From Paramacrobiotus richtersi (Eukaryota; Tardigrada; Eutardigrada; Parachela; Macrobiotidae), in contig JAQGAU010000082.1 of assembly GCA_034698045.1 (NCBI GenBank), forward strand, positions 1 to 43,080: a stretch of 43,080 nucleotides of DNA, written 5' to 3'. The notes under the pieces were generated by a model that was not told the DNA's origin, searched no databases, and saw only the letters and a program-made list of their open reading frames with translations. The translations under genes were made by a program, and so were the position numbers. Below are positions 10,131 to 27,289 of this stretch, piece after piece (position 1 is the first letter of the stretch; each line of letters begins with the position of its first letter).

Positions 10131-11515
10131 TTTAAAACGCTGCGTTTTGCGGGGCTTTGATGTAAAACCGAGTATGAATTACTGCTTCTAATAATAGCCG
10201 AAAGGTCAATTTCGATATAATTCACCAAATCTAATGCTCGGTATGCTCGCCCGGCAGAATCCCGTTTTAGTACGAGAATGCGATGCCTTTTCCTGGAAAA
10301 GCTTTCCAAAACTCTCGCTAAAAATATGAAAATATGCTTGACCCGCTTTTTCGAGCGCTATGTTTTGCAAAGTTCTCCTAACGTCTAAACGAGTAAGCAT
10401 TAGTGCTTTCAGCACACAACCAATATCGGTATTGGGAGTAGTTACAGCGGATCTAGAACGGAGTTCTCGCCCCGCATAAATTTGTTTAGTACACACAGGC
10501 AACTTTTTTTGCAAAATTTCTCGTCAAAATTAGAGACAACAAGTCCATGAAAAACTGAACAGGAATTACGCAATATTATACTTCAGCGTTATACCGAATC
10601 CAAATAAGTTTTGTATATGTTTGAGAAGCTGCAAGTTGAAGTGCAGAATCCTTGAAATGCATTCTAATATGTTTGAAAACTGAGCTGTAAAGCGGCAACA
10701 ACCGCTATATCTATAGCAAACTTCCGAAGATACGGTATATTACGAAATTTTTGGTGCATTTGTCTATCTGTAAACTTTGTTAACAAACTGCGCAACATAT
10801 TGCGCTTACAGTGAACTACACACTGCGTGTACATATCGCGCATAGTTCTTCAACTTCTTTTCGGAGGCAACGGAAACGGCTAACCTTTTGCGACCTCCGT
10901 TCCCAAAACTGGCTCTATGTTCTGCCCACCGAGGCCGGATGCCGAGGTGGGCCTTGTAACAGTTACTATTAAGCAAGCATACGGTAACCATAACGGGACA
11001 CGGTTGTAATGGAAATCTGGAAATACAATAACTGACTTTGTCAAATTATAAACATTATCCCGACAGAAATTTATCAACTTGCGTCTGACTGGTTGTGCGC
11101 GGGCAATTAATTCCGGTAATCTTGTGTGCTAGTTTCAGCCAGGAAATCCTTATTCGACATCGTGTTTCCAGAATTTCCGCAACCATGCGACAAAGTCGTT
11201 TTATTTTTGACACAAGAAAATTATGTGGCGAGCAACAGGTGGAGTGGCTATTGCCAGAATACGGCCACATGTGTAGTTAAGTATTTTAAAAACTGACACA
11301 GGAACAGAAAGTTTTCGAACAGTTGGCAAAACTCAAACTCCATCTGTCCGGAAAACATGCGGTGCAAGATCGCATCATTCATAAACGTATAAAACGGTGT
11401 TTAGTTTCTATGCACAAAAAACTACGTACAAAGCATGCGACTAAACACGTATTAAACGAATAAACAAGTCCAAACACAGCACCGAAAAACGACGATGCGC
11501 ACACCAGAGAGAAAA
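10131..11515. other. Stretch without recognisable genes
   Basis: Several short frames occur on both strands, none with domain-like composition or family resemblance. A small hairpin (GCCCACC at 10924, GGTGGGC at 10946) is present. The right part probably holds the 3' UTR of MELK. Confidence 0.45.
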
Positions 11516-15367
<3,852 letters not shown>

Positions 15368-18300
15368 ATGCCTGACTGTTTTCCTCCAAGATTTGCTGCA
15401 CTGTTGTTTTTTTGTTTGTTTGCCCTGTTGGCGGAGTTTCAGGGAGCGATTTCCAAGAGGTATGATGCCGACGCGGACAAGTCGCGCAGTGTGACCATAC
15501 CAGCTGTCTCAGCAAAACCCTCGTCTCCAGCTACAGCGGATGATATTGTCGTGAAATGCCCTGCGGATGGCAATCCTTTTCAAACTGGAAATCATAACCA
15601 TCCCAGTTGCTCCAGGAAGTTGTTTCCCGCACAGCATAATCGGCGTGGAAAGCGTCTATTTCTTCCAAATATTGCCAATTCCAGCCAGTTACACTTGTAA
15701 GTGCCTATTTTACCAGTTTATTGTTATTGGTTGACTAGATCGTCGTTATGAAAATTAATACAGAGTGGTGAACGCAATGTTGATTATATAATCAGTTAGC
15801 AGTTTTGTTCTATTAGGGAAATTTGGAAAATATGCAATATTAATTAGTCTGTCCAAAATTATTTCCGCATTATTATTAATGTTTTTCGGAATGCATGTGT
15901 GCAGTAAGTTGGTTTTATTTGTACAGGAAGCAACCGGACAATGCTGGCCTTAAGCTCAAGGTCATGGGCGATATTCATGATTTCAAATCTTCCGTCTCAT
16001 CACAACCATCTGACCTGATCCACGTGTTCCATACCAAATCCCCAAACCTGCTGATTGGGAAATTCATCAAGTCTTTCTCCGAGAATGGGGTTGTGCACAG
16101 GACATCGGTATTGGATGCCACATCAGATGCGGAAGTGGTGGCAGCTGATTCGCATTTTGTCCCGGCAGTGGAGACGACTTATCTGGCCATCGCTCAGCAC
16201 GAAGCGCATTCACAGCCAGCTAGGAGTATAGTGCTGGTGTATGCTGTCACCATGAAAAATGCTTATTCACTCTTCGCAAAAATCGAAGTTAAATCGCTGG
16301 TGACCGATGTGAAACTCTTCTCGGATGCTGATGGCACTCTGTTTTTGGCTACGACACAACGTTCGGTTAACTGCCAGGATGATTTCGTTTCGGAATGCGG
16401 ATTAAGCTTGTGAGTTTCAGAAAAGTTATGTCACATTTTTTCAAGCTTGTGCATTACGAGAAGCGCTATGAAAACCGTTATGGAACTCTTGGTTTTCGCC
16501 GTGTGTCAGACGTTAACGACTAACTATTGGATTATACAGTAATGTGTTATCAGAGTTATATGTCACTTGAAAAAGGTAGTAATCAATTTTTTAAATTTCA
16601 GAATATACCGAATTTGCGTTAATGGGAAGGCGGAAATATTTAGTGTTGCACAGCTGGGTAACGCCACTCATGTGGTAGTTGCTCCATATGTCAACAGCCA
16701 AAGTTTTTCGATGATGCTCACGAAATGCGGAGTTTCGGTGAAGGGAGTCGAGCAGTGTCGGATGCTGCATCATGTGGAACGGTTCGGAATGATGCCGCTC
16801 AGCTTCTTTACATGTAATTCAGACGTGCACGTATCCGCATTTGTAATTTCACAGACTAATCAGTGTAATTGAGTGGAAGGTGATAACAGTATTTTTAGTG
16901 GTCAACAAATGGTTATACAAAACAAGTGATTATTTTTTAATCCATTGCTCCATAAGTGTTGTTTCCGTAGATGTTGCGTGTGACCCAAAAGGAGCCACCC
17001 TTTTCCGTTTCGGTGACAACGTTTACTATATTGGACCGGATCCGAAATGTCAGGAGCAGCAGATATCGGTGTGGGACTACGATATGGAACTTCTCCCGTT
17101 GAATCTTTTTCCAGGAGATACGCAGAAATGGCTTGTAACCGAAAGTCCTTCTCGAGATTGTGGCGCCGCTCTGATTATTGCTGGAATCGGAAAGGTAAAT
17201 TCGTTGGTCTCTGCCACCAAAAGGATAGTAAAATAAGAGCATATTTGAAATTTGCAGGAAGGAACCGTTTTCTATGGTCTGGAATCTCCAGAAAAACGTT
17301 GGAGGAAGTTAGTGTCCTATCCTGATTTGGCGATTGATTCCTGGTGGGCGTCTGGCAAGCACATTTTTACCATCCTGCGAACGCACGATTCTCTGACGCT
17401 CCTTCGATTAACCTGTGTGAGACAGAGTAACAAAGATCGTCGCGATTTCAGCGAAAGCTCCCGTATTTCCGCGGACAGTGTTCCGCTAGAACACACTGTG
17501 GATAATAAAAGTTTTCAAGGAATTGTTGACGATTACCATACAGGTACCGTGATTGTCTTTGCTCTCTCTCAACTGTTCTACGCTGCAGCTTGTGCGTTTT
17601 TTCTCGCTTTACTTTCCTGACCTTTGCGATTACCGTCTGTACTGAAATATTACTTTCCTCTATAAAATTCATGTGTGAATTGAGTTTTTAAAAGTAATGG
17701 AGCCAGAACTAAAGAACATTCGTCAACGGAGAATAATGAACCGTTTCTGCTTTACAGTTGCTCCGGACGAAGTTGACGAATCGTCGTATGTAGCGGATAG
17801 TCTTCCTGCTAAGGTGTGCTTGCGGGATGGATGCAGACAGTACTTTGATATCTGGTTTTGACAGCTCAGCTCCTTGGTTTTTTGTTTCTTCGGACGAATT
17901 ATTATTGTGGACACCGTGTTCTTGTAGGTTTCCCTTACCAATGTTGTTGATCAGAGCGAAACAACTACTATGGCAGTGCCGGTGAATATTACGGAAGATT
18001 TGGGCGAATTGTCTAACGGAACCAGTCAGAAGCCGGCGATAAAAATTGATGACACATTAATCCATCAAACTACTGCTGCCAATGGTAAGGTCGAGAAAAC
18101 TATATTCGACTGTATCGAGAAATATTAGTGTCAGTACCAGTTTACATAGTGTAACGATATTTAGAGTATAACGCTACGACTCCTTCGGAAAATTTGATCA
18201 GAGTTGCTGACCACGACACCACTGAAGCGTTGAATCCAGGTAAACGATTCGCTTGCGTGGAATAGTTTTGCAAAAATAACCGGATAAATGAGTGCAGTGT

Positions 18301-20294
18301 TCCTTTGGTGTGTGAAAGTGCATATTCATACTGTCTTGAGCTAATCAAAGTTGTATAACTCAGAAAACAGAAGTGCGACGGAAATTGATACTTATAAATT
18401 ACTTATACAAAATTTAATAGTCTCGATACATAAAAAACCGTATACTTCAGTTTCCTTACTTACAGTTAGTGTACCACTGTGCTGTATAACATTTGGACAA
18501 ATTGCAGTATATAACGGCTTTCTATAACGGTGTTACATAATTTCTGTGACACACTGCGCTTCCTTGCAATTGCAACTGTGTTATGCTGAGTGTGTGCAGT
18601 TCATTTGGCCCAGCATTTCTGGTATGAAAATGCTCACGTATTTCTTGCAGAAATCGAGAGTTCCGGCTGCCATATTGATACATTCGAGCGGAGGGGCCAT
18701 TTGAATTTGTACTCACCATTCTCCAGTGTAATCGAAACCAAATCGGGTTCCGTATTAGTTGTGCCGCCGACCATTGAAGACCCGTGCTATAATCTCTTCG
18801 AATTCAGTTCCCATATTGACCTCGGTATCTTAGCCACAAGTCGGAGCAAGTTTTGCGATCAGGTCTCTAGGTCTGTCAGTCCGGTCAATATGATGTATTC
18901 CAAGGTAAAATGATCTGCCTGAACGTATACAATCGCAAGCGATTTTTATTTTTTGCGCTTTATCTTATTTTCGTGACCGTATGCGTAAGTGTTGCTGGAA
19001 TTGAAATGTTGTGGTATGTTCTCAGAGTGCCGCGCACAGTAACGCCGGAAACATATACGTCGTTTCGTCGTATGGAGATGTTTTGGAATTTGCTTCGGTT
19101 ATCAAGGATAATGCCGTATTCGATATTAAACGCGCCAAACCTGGGGTGAATTTCACATCGTTGGCAATTCGGGTGTGTGAAGGTTTCCCAACGGCATGTG
19201 CTGTAGTTCGTAATTGCCGAACTAGCGACGAGAAAGATTGCGCTGCCGACCTCAGGTAACATATGCTTTTCCGAAACGTTAACATTGCGAATTTTAGATG
19301 AACTTGTTCGGTTATTACTATTTGGTTTCTTTATTAGTACTCCATTTTACTCATATTGTTATTGTTTTCTGTTGCAGATGTTACCGGATGTTCAAGCTTA
19401 CGTGGCTGCCTGTTATAAGCATCAACGTCTCCATTGATACCACCATACACATGGAAACGTATCTGAAGTCCGACCAGTGTATGCTCATTACGGAAAGCTC
19501 GTTCAAACGATCCAATGTTGTACGCTTTTATAAGATGCGCTCGACTCTTAAAGGTCAGTTCAGTTGTCTTCTTTTTTTTATGCTGACAAGCAGTATACAA
19601 AAGCTGCCAATAACCCGAACAGAACCTCCACAGTAAGTTCTTTGTAGAACTCGACATGTCTGAACCACTGGAGGTTCGAATGTGTGAGAAACAACCGTTG
19701 CAGACCATCGCTATCCAGCGATCCATTTGGCTAACCGCAGCTGTTCCAGATTTAAATGGGCAGTGCGCACATTCGCTTTTTGAGTTGATTCTTGATCCCG
19801 GTGAGCTTACAAAGTTGAGGATAACCATCTTACCGGATTTTTTAAACGGCAGCGTATTTTTAAAATTAGTTATGCATCCATCTAACGCCGGATGTACATC
19901 ATGCGTTTTTGTCATTTCGCGATAAAGGCACTTTTATTGGTTTTCTGTTCGTGATTTTTTTGTACATTTTGTAGATCAACTAGAAACCAGGCTATCCCTG
20001 AGTATGGATCGGGTGATGCTGATAACATCCAAAAACGCCATGTGTTGTAATGGAGAGATTTTGGTTATTCAAAATTTTCTCCGACCGAATCTGCACCGAT
20101 CCTACCTGATGCGTAAAGGCTTTTCTGAACTGCAGCAAGTATCGTTGGACGATGAAGCATTAGGGACTTCTGGAAGGCTGAGCTTCTTTCTTGTGGACGA
20201 ACAACAGTTTCTATTGGTGAGAAACGGGACGGCCGGATATATCTACGAAATTCAGTGTGCTTTTGTGGAACACGACGATGAGATTGTTCCGTAA
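15368..20294 (+). CDS. Uncharacterised large secreted protein, 984 residues, 13 exons
   Basis: Exons: 15368-15696, 15927-16409, 16602-16813, 16971-17194, 17258-17543, 17758-17813, 17928-18084, 18165-18239, 18651-18904, 19026-19255, 19378-19553, 19648-19800 and 19975-20294; every junction is GT-AG and in phase. The start MPDCFPPRFAALLFFCLF has a signal-peptide core, and I see no later transmembrane segment. The chain has two large beta-rich, Cys-containing lobes, residues about 100-510 and 608-984. They are joined by a Thr/Ser/Asp-rich linker encoded by three small exons (about 511-607). Phrases such as YLAIAQHE, TLFLATTQRS, DNVYYIGPDPKC and LTSK-like CC motifs suggest propeller or sandwich strands, but I do not recognise a family. 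An extracellular or matrix role is inference. The exon 3 donor at 16814 was chosen by phase and is the least certain join. Confidence 0.75.
18240..18650 (+). other. Longest intron of the 984-aa protein gene
   Basis: This 411-bp AT-rich intron lies between the linker exons and the second lobe. No nested gene or repeat was seen. Confidence 0.6.
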
Positions 20295-20337
20295 CACAGA
20301 GCGCTGGTCGGTAATTTTCGTTTCTGAAGTATCTGTC

Positions 20338-20343
20338 AATAAA
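20338..20343 (+). terminator. Polyadenylation signal of the 984-aa protein gene
   Basis: AATAAA occurs 43 bases after the stop codon, followed by a T-rich stretch, supporting the assigned C-terminus. Confidence 0.7.
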
Positions 20344-21236
20344 AAAATTGTTGTTTTGTTTGTAAACAAGTTGCATGTGTGATCTCTACACCGGTGTAAT
20401 ACATCGTATCATGTTGACGTTATCGATTCATTTTTGTTGCAGAACATTTTAACTTAGATTTCGGTTTCTGATTGAATTTGTGATTATTGACAAAAGTTTT
20501 TTGCACTGATGGAATGTTGACAGACTGTTCTACTAAGAATTTGGCAAATACGATTCCGTCTAGTCAGCCATACAGCAAATCACCAGAAAGTTTCCAGACA
20601 AGAAAACAATCATTCTTGGGAACGATCAGTGTAGCAAAACGAATTATTAACTGAAAACGCAGCGCTTTTTAACGAAATTCCCAAAAACGTACTCCTCAAG
20701 AGTACAAAAAAATCAACCACGAAATTTTTTAGAAATGCCGCTCCACATCAATGCAGCTGGAAGCACTGGTAGACCGTAGATGTCATGCTACTCACAATGC
20801 AAGTCAGTGACCTTGAGAAGGTTTGATCGTACTCTTCGGACGCCCTTTGGATCGTAACAATAGTAGCTGTTCTTCCTCCGGTTGCCACATTCGTGTGCCG
20901 TCGTGTTGGTTTAGTTGGGCAAACTGAACGGTATAGTATGGCATTTTTTTGGCTCTCCGCAAATAACACCGCAGAAAAAATGTTGGTCTCTTAATGAGGG
21001 TAAGCTGGTTCTGCACTTGAGCCGAATTAGCTGCCGCGGTTTCCCGCACGGATACCGAGTCCAGTGTTATTGCATCCACAAATCGCACTACAGTTTGAAG
21101 AAGAATTTGATGAAAAGAAATGTTACACACACTCTGAGCTTTGACATATTATAATAATGTCACAAACACAATAATGCTGCAAAGGTAGTATTACAATAAT
21201 ACTACAAATTCCATGTTACTCATTTAACTTGCCGAA
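20344..21236. other. Intergenic stretch without a supported gene
   Basis: A 108-residue minus-strand frame at 20804-21130 has a basic, glutamine-rich composition but no signal or family resemblance. It might be a downstream exon of the short secreted ORF at 21237-21449; I cannot show a phased join. Confidence 0.35.
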
Positions 21237-21449
21237 TTACTTCGGCACTCGCCCTTTGACCATCGATCGATCTACCGGTGTCCAGTTGAGAATTCGCCAC
21301 CTTGTATACATACGTGCAAGATATTCATCTTTTTCGGTCTCGCGGCGTAATAACATGAAGGGTAGCTTGCATTTTGCTATGGCTGAACGGTAATTATCAT
21401 GACAAAGTAAAATTAAGATTACTACGAGCAGAATCTTGCTTAAACGCAT
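21237..21449 (-). CDS. Short ORF with signal peptide (70 residues)
   Basis: MRLSKILLVVILILLCHDNY is a typical signal-peptide start: basic n-region, Leu/Val/Ile core, polar end. About 50 mostly basic residues follow, ending in VDRSMVKGRVPK. There is a single Cys after the leader and no clear amidation signal, so it does not look like a standard neuropeptide. It could be an exon of a larger gene. It lies in the gap between the 984-aa gene and PIK3C3. Coding status rests only on the leader-like N-terminus. Confidence 0.35.
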   Translation of the reverse strand: MRLSKILLVVILILLCHDNYRSAIAKCKLPFMLLRRETEKDEYLARMYTRWRILNWTPVDRSMVKGRVPK

Positions 21450-21652
21450 GCCGCTTACTGTGCCTACGAATGCCGAACCAAACCAGGCGGAATATCACTT
21501 CATGGTATGTCGGACTAATTAATTAATGCATAGTAAAATTTCACTGATCTAACACCCAGCAAAAACCTTTTTTTAGTTACGCATAAAAACTTGTTGGCAG
21601 TACTAATTTATTACATAGTTAACCGTAAGTATTATGTCCAATACAGTACATA

Positions 21653-21708
21653 CCCAGAAATAGCAGAAGTACAGCAACGATCACCGTATGGATAACGCAC
21701 ATCTTCAT
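21653..21708 (-). CDS. Possible first exon encoding a signal peptide
   Basis: From the ATG at 21708, MKMCVIHTVIVAVLLLFLG is followed by a good donor (G|GTATGT). If spliced in phase 1 to an acceptor near 21465 (TTCGTAG) it would read into the 70-residue ORF at 21449, giving two hydrophobic segments in a row. More likely they are alternative or separate starts. No protein match is known to me. Confidence 0.25.
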
Positions 21709-22397
21709 TGTATTGCTCACAGAAGATAATACAAACTGGCTTAAGAGTGAGATCCTAGAAATTTCGACCCACAAATTTCCGAAACATAAAAATCTGCACT
21801 TACAGGCATAGGTAACTGTGAATAAAACAATACTTCCGCGCAATCGTTGCTGGTAGCTTGAATCAAAATAGACTCGCAAACAAAGCCGCAACTCATTTCG
21901 CAAGAAAATACAGTTCCGTAACTCTCGAGACAAAAACCGGCAGAAACGAAAGCAGCTTTTTGAATTTAATGTATGCATTAGAGCGAACGGTTGTAAATTT
22001 AAACACCGGAGCGCACAGATTTTCATTAATAAAATATGAACATTCCTGATGTTGTGTATTGTGTTGCATGTTATTTGCATTTCAATGGCTACTAATGTTG
22101 AATGCGGCATTTGTGAAGTTCTCCTGCGACAGTGTGGAGTCGCGAAGGCTTTAAGTTTTCCTTCGATTATTGCTACAAGAATTTTCCAGCGCGCTGCAGA
22201 TTAGTGCGATTTATTTGCAAAAAAGATATACATAGTACAGAACATACAAAAGAATCAGGAAAGACTTGGAAATCAATCAGTATAATTTTTGAAGTATCAC
22301 ACATCCACAAAATAACATAATATAGAACAGGCACGGGTTCACAGCATCGGTCAAGCGGGTGATTACAAACACATCCGTCCCACAGCAATACCGAATT

Positions 22398-25300
22398 TCA
22401 AGGGCGCACCCACTGCACAAATTTGCGGAATGTATCAACTACGGCGGGCATAATGGCGGTCAAACTGACATCAATCAGATTCTGCAGATAGAGGACCGCT
22501 TCTTCATCACTGAGATCCAATCGAAACTTATCTTGAATCTAAAAACGAAAAAGCCACCTTACAACGTGCAGGATCCATATCGTGTGTACTGAAAGTATTT
22601 GAAAAACTGACCTTTTTGACCGTTTTATCGGGTTCCAGGGCAATATCCGCAATACTTGAATCGACCATTAAGGAAAACAGGTTCAATATAAGATTGGCGG
22701 ATCTGTGAAAATAAAGACGTAATCTCAAACAAGCCCGGTAAAAAAAGGGTATCTGATAACAAAGAAAATATATGACATTATCAGCCAATGGATACAGTCA
22801 CACAGAAAGGCTGCCACATATTGCATTCAAAAGTGGTCCACAAATGGGAAATGCAGCTGGCAGCACCAGTATTCCGATACACCTCATAATTCAGTAGTGA
22901 AAGAAAGATCTTTGAAATATCCTCCTACACAGTGAGTAATTTTCATACCTTCGAAGACTGAGAAACGCCGAATAACACTGAACGCAGAATATTCTGAAAT
23001 TATCCTCGCCCATGGCTTCAACCATTTCTTTGTTTAGTTTCATTGCCGGTGGCATGGGTTTCGGATCCCGTCCAAGAATATAGCCGAAGTCGATGTGAAA
23101 AAGACACCCCTGTTTGGTTAGCAATAGATTTTCCAGATGTCGATCGCCCACTCCCAGCAGGTACGTAACAACACAGTACCCAGCACAGCTCTTTACATAG
23201 TTATCCATTACTTCTCCCGATATACCATTCGGTGAGGTCTTGCTCGGTGCTACCCTGCGGAAAAAATTCTGGATGGTCCCTTCTGTAGCAAGGATCTCAG
23301 CTAATGGGATGGAATCGACAAACTGTACAAAACCATTGTCTGTGCCCGTGGCGATTACTCGGTACGGTGTTAACTTCAGGTCCAGATTTTCTTGTCGCAG
23401 AAGCTAAAACGAAAAGTTCAGTATACCATACATTAGTAAATGGAAGAAGCGCAATATTCCACGGCATATAAAAGTACTTGCAATAAAAATGCAGAGAATT
23501 CAACATAATGAACGGCATTTCAAATTTATGCAAAATTCCTTTTTTTGTAATAATACGTCGAACAAATAAGGACAAAAGTGTACCGAAGTACCTTATCCAT
23601 GAGAGATATTATTTGCAGCACCAGTTGATCCTGTCGTAGATCGTCACCCAGTTTGAATATAGTAATGAAATCCGTCCCGTCCTCCCGAATAAATGTTAAT
23701 TTGGCCGGCATTTGCGCGCTTTTGAATAACCAAGCATTCTCAGCGCGAATGCCAGTTATTCGTATATCCGCGTCCAACGGATGCGGCAGCGGGTCGGTCA
23801 GTGAAAAACACTTTGACAATTCCGAATCTGGATTACCCAGCAAGGCTTGTAGACGCTCGATCTTTCTCTTGCGGTTGCCACTTTCCCGAGCGATTTCCTT
23901 GAGCAGTCGAATAATACGGTCAACAAAAACCAGCTGTCGCGACAACATGGTGCGAATGGCTTTGTGAAGATCATCACCGTGGGATAAAGCATTGCTAAAT
24001 CGCTTCATAACAATGAGGAACGTATCCATCGGTAGACCATCTTGAGCCAGTTTATTGCTTTCTGCCGTTTGCTTGTTTTTTTCGCATTCGGCTTTCAGAA
24101 ACCAATAAAAATAATTGGCAAGTTTAGGATTTTGGCAAGCTCTCTCTATTAGGAAAGTAGCAAGATCCCGTTTGACTGGTGGATTTGCCGGTGGAGGCTG
24201 GTCGGCAATCTGAAAAGAAAAACCATACTAGACAGGTTCTTGAAGAAAAATAAGAACGAAAAATACTGAAAAAAGTCAGCATGTTACAAAATCTGTAAGA
24301 ACAATTCTAAGCGGATACCAGAAAAGTATCGTGGCACGGTACCTTGTCCGGTCCAGGAGACCTGCTAACCGATTCCTTGCGAGTATGAGGTGGTGGCGCA
24401 TTAGAGATTCGTAACAAAGCTTCGCGAATCTCCGTTGCATCTTCATATCGTAACGCTTGAATTAATTGCAATAAATACAGCAATAACTCATCGTCCGACG
24501 TAGTAGCCAACCGATCCACAGCATACTGACGGACGAACGGATTCGTAAACCGGGACGTCAGCAATTCCAGTGCGGCTCCTGGATCCAATGGCTGCCACTG
24601 TATCACCAGCTTTTCCGCTTGCTGCTTTTCGGATGGAATACTCCAGTTAATGCAGCTGATGAATTTCGTTAACGCATGCTTGTCTTGGCTTAAATAAAAG
24701 CGGTATCTCCATAATAAGTCCTGTTCTTCTGATGTCAACGTCTGGTCAGGAGGAGACGCTATGATGGTGTTCAGCTGATTTCTTGCATTGCTATTTGGCT
24801 TCAATTCTCGATCGGCAGCCCCACTTCGAACATTACGTGTTAATATGTGATGTTTTCGTTCCACTACATTGGGCTGTAAAACATACGTCCATCAACAACG
24901 GTATCTCCATAAAATCTGGACTGGACTAAATCTGACTCAGAATGTCGTCATTCAACACGTATCACAAAATTTATAACAGCATTTACAACAAACATTTTCA
25001 CACTATACATATAACAGCAAGGCTTCGATAAATTTGAAACAAAATCTGAAGTTCGAAAGGTTCTAAATAATAGCACCGAGAAACTTTTTCTTCTTAACAA
25101 TTGGAGCTGCAATGATCAAAGTTATGACTACCTTTTCCAATTCTCCATCCAAAACTTGGACAACCAAAGGCGAAACAATGCATTCCACCCGTTTATCAGC
25201 ACCCTGACGAAACCATTCGAAATGAAATAGATAAGAAACCATCTCCACGAAAATTGCAACGTACCTCTTCGTAAAAAACAACCGCAACTTCTTTATCCTC

Positions 25301-26413
25301 AACCGAGATGGGAGGAAAATCCACCATCAGGAACATACCATTCATTTCACGTTTTTCCCTTTCATTGATCATCTCCACTTCCCGAAATGTAAGCCTATCC
25401 AACCAGTCCACACTTCGAATTCTGCCTGCGCGATGTCGTTTCGCCAACTGTAAAAATATGGAACAGTTGTCGAATACCGGGCAACCTGCAGATGGTATTT
25501 ATTACTTTTGCCAAACGGCTCATCTGAAAATTATCATCAACAACTTTTCCTGGAGTCGACGATGGTGACGATCCATCGCCATGCACCATCGGCCAGACGT
25601 ACAAGGTATGCGGTCCACATCGCATCTTCCTGAAACAGTTTTTTCTCAGCATATCTCTTAATTCTCTGTTAAACTGTACCTATCAGAACTGAAATATTAT
25701 GATACTTGCTATATTTTAAATTACCTTCGTAAACACAGTTCCATAAAACGGTCGAATAAGTAAAAAATCGAAGATAATACCAATTATAAACATAAAAATA
25801 TTAAAACTGTCCAGTATAAAGCCGTTATTGTGATGTAATTACCCATTCTTGCCAAAAATACTAATCGATGTCCCACCAAGCGGAATCAATTCATAGGGCC
25901 CGTTCACCGAATACAGCGTGCAAACAAGCAAGGCATCTCTGGTAAGATCCGAAATGTGCATGGACAAGAACAGCCATTCATTCCAGCTGCGATATAGTTA
26001 CTTTTAACACAAGTTCTCCGTCTGAAACGAAGCCAACAAAATTTCGAAGCAATGCTACTTACTTAAAACGCTGCTGGAACGCCTTGTAACGTGTCCGGGC
26101 TTCGAGTGAAATAGGTTTCCCACCCGAAAACAACTGGCACGATATGAATATTTCCATCAGAGAACTGCTGTTCTCGTCAAAGCGGCGCAAGGGCATCTCC
26201 AAGATTTCATCGATGGACGGGGTGGGAAGGGATCCGTCAAGTGCAACACTGGAAAGAAAGCATTCATTAAAGCAATCGAAGAAATGCTATCACCAGCACA
26301 GAATTCGAACGGCGAACTCACAGTTTGATTTTCAAGTTGGAGTGCAGATCTCTACTGTACACGTACAGCCCCTTGGGATCTGCAGTGATGTAATCCGAGG
26401 AAATAGTACTCAT
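22398..26413 (-). CDS. PIK3C3: Class III phosphatidylinositol 3-kinase catalytic subunit, VPS34
   Basis: Eleven exons: 26413-26322, 26248-26063, 25986-25843, 25629-25506, 25447-25265, 25203-25132, 24873-24343, 24209-23592, 23403-22949, 22702-22612 and 22538-22398. All are in phase; 878 residues against 887 in human. The C2 domain (about 1-230) includes [22 protein letters not shown] and [16 protein letters not shown]. The helical solenoid (about 270-510) includes [14 protein letters not shown] and [17 protein letters not shown]. The kinase domain (about 560-878) has [22 protein letters not shown], the catalytic loop [26 protein letters not shown] and the C-terminal helix ending FVQWVRP. It makes PI3P from phosphatidylinositol on endosomes and autophagosomes, with VPS15 and Beclin 1. 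The start MSTISSDYI is the only ATG in frame before the conserved part. Confidence 0.96.
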
Positions 26414-27284
26414 TTTCTTGAAAATAAAAAACTGAGCGAGACTTAGCTTGCTTAGACTCTGGGCGGGAGAGAAAACCGTGGACGAAATCGCGAGATCATA
26501 ACCGAAGTTGATTTAGAATGAGCAACCGAACAACTTGTTAATTTCTTCAAATGCGATACTATGCAATCTTGTGAAGAGTCCTGCTAATTACACAATAATT
26601 CGCAACGCAAATTTACAGCAAGCACTTATCAAACAACGTAATCGTGCAGTTTTTTCAAAACAAATGACAAATGAAACGACAATACTTCAGATAAGACTGA
26701 GAGTGAGTGCCTGATGAGGCTGTTTTATTAGTCCAAACAGTCAGCTGGTAAATATTGCAGCCGTCCCCCTCGCGTGTCTCCTACGTGAATCCTGCGACTT
26801 TTTACATAATTATTCAGACGTTTGGTTGGTTTTCATAAAAAACGACGAACTGTCGGGAAAATCAAACTCCGCAAAATCTATCGGAATAAAAAAGCAATTC
26901 TATCGAAATAAAAAACACCAGAAGAGCGCAAAAATGTGGGAGCGTTTCATGTTGTCTGGATGCTGCCAACTTCGGACCCGCATATAGCATCCTGACGAGT
27001 GCTCTACCATATTATATGAGATTATAGAAACAATAGCAATTGTTCTCCTAATAATGCGCCAAATTTACTGGCCCTCTGTTCGCGTATCAGTTACTGAATA
27101 AAGGAATGTCCCAGTTAGTCCTCCAGGGGGAAGTTTGCTAGCTGGGAAGTCACATACTGCAGCACGTGAGTGAGTGACCTTTCTATTAATAAGGAAATCG
27201 CGGGGTTAATCGTATGGTGCAATACGCTGCGTTAATTGCGGCCAAAAAAACTGACAACGAATAACCTGATTTTCGTGTATATTT
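26414..27284. other. Intergenic region upstream of PIK3C3
   Basis: About 870 bp, AT-rich, with only short meaningless frames. It should contain the PIK3C3 promoter and the 3' flank of the Cys-rich peptide gene. Confidence 0.5.
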
Positions 27285-27289
27285 TTATT
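27284..27289 (-). terminator. Polyadenylation signal overlapping the stop codon of the Cys-rich peptide gene
   Basis: On the minus strand the last codons read GAA TAA AAA, so the stop TAA lies within AATAAA. This supports transcription from the minus strand here. Confidence 0.5.

Noticed and set aside
10924..10952. Seven-bp stem hairpin
   Set aside because: The stem is too short and the loop too long (15 nt) to stand out from chance.
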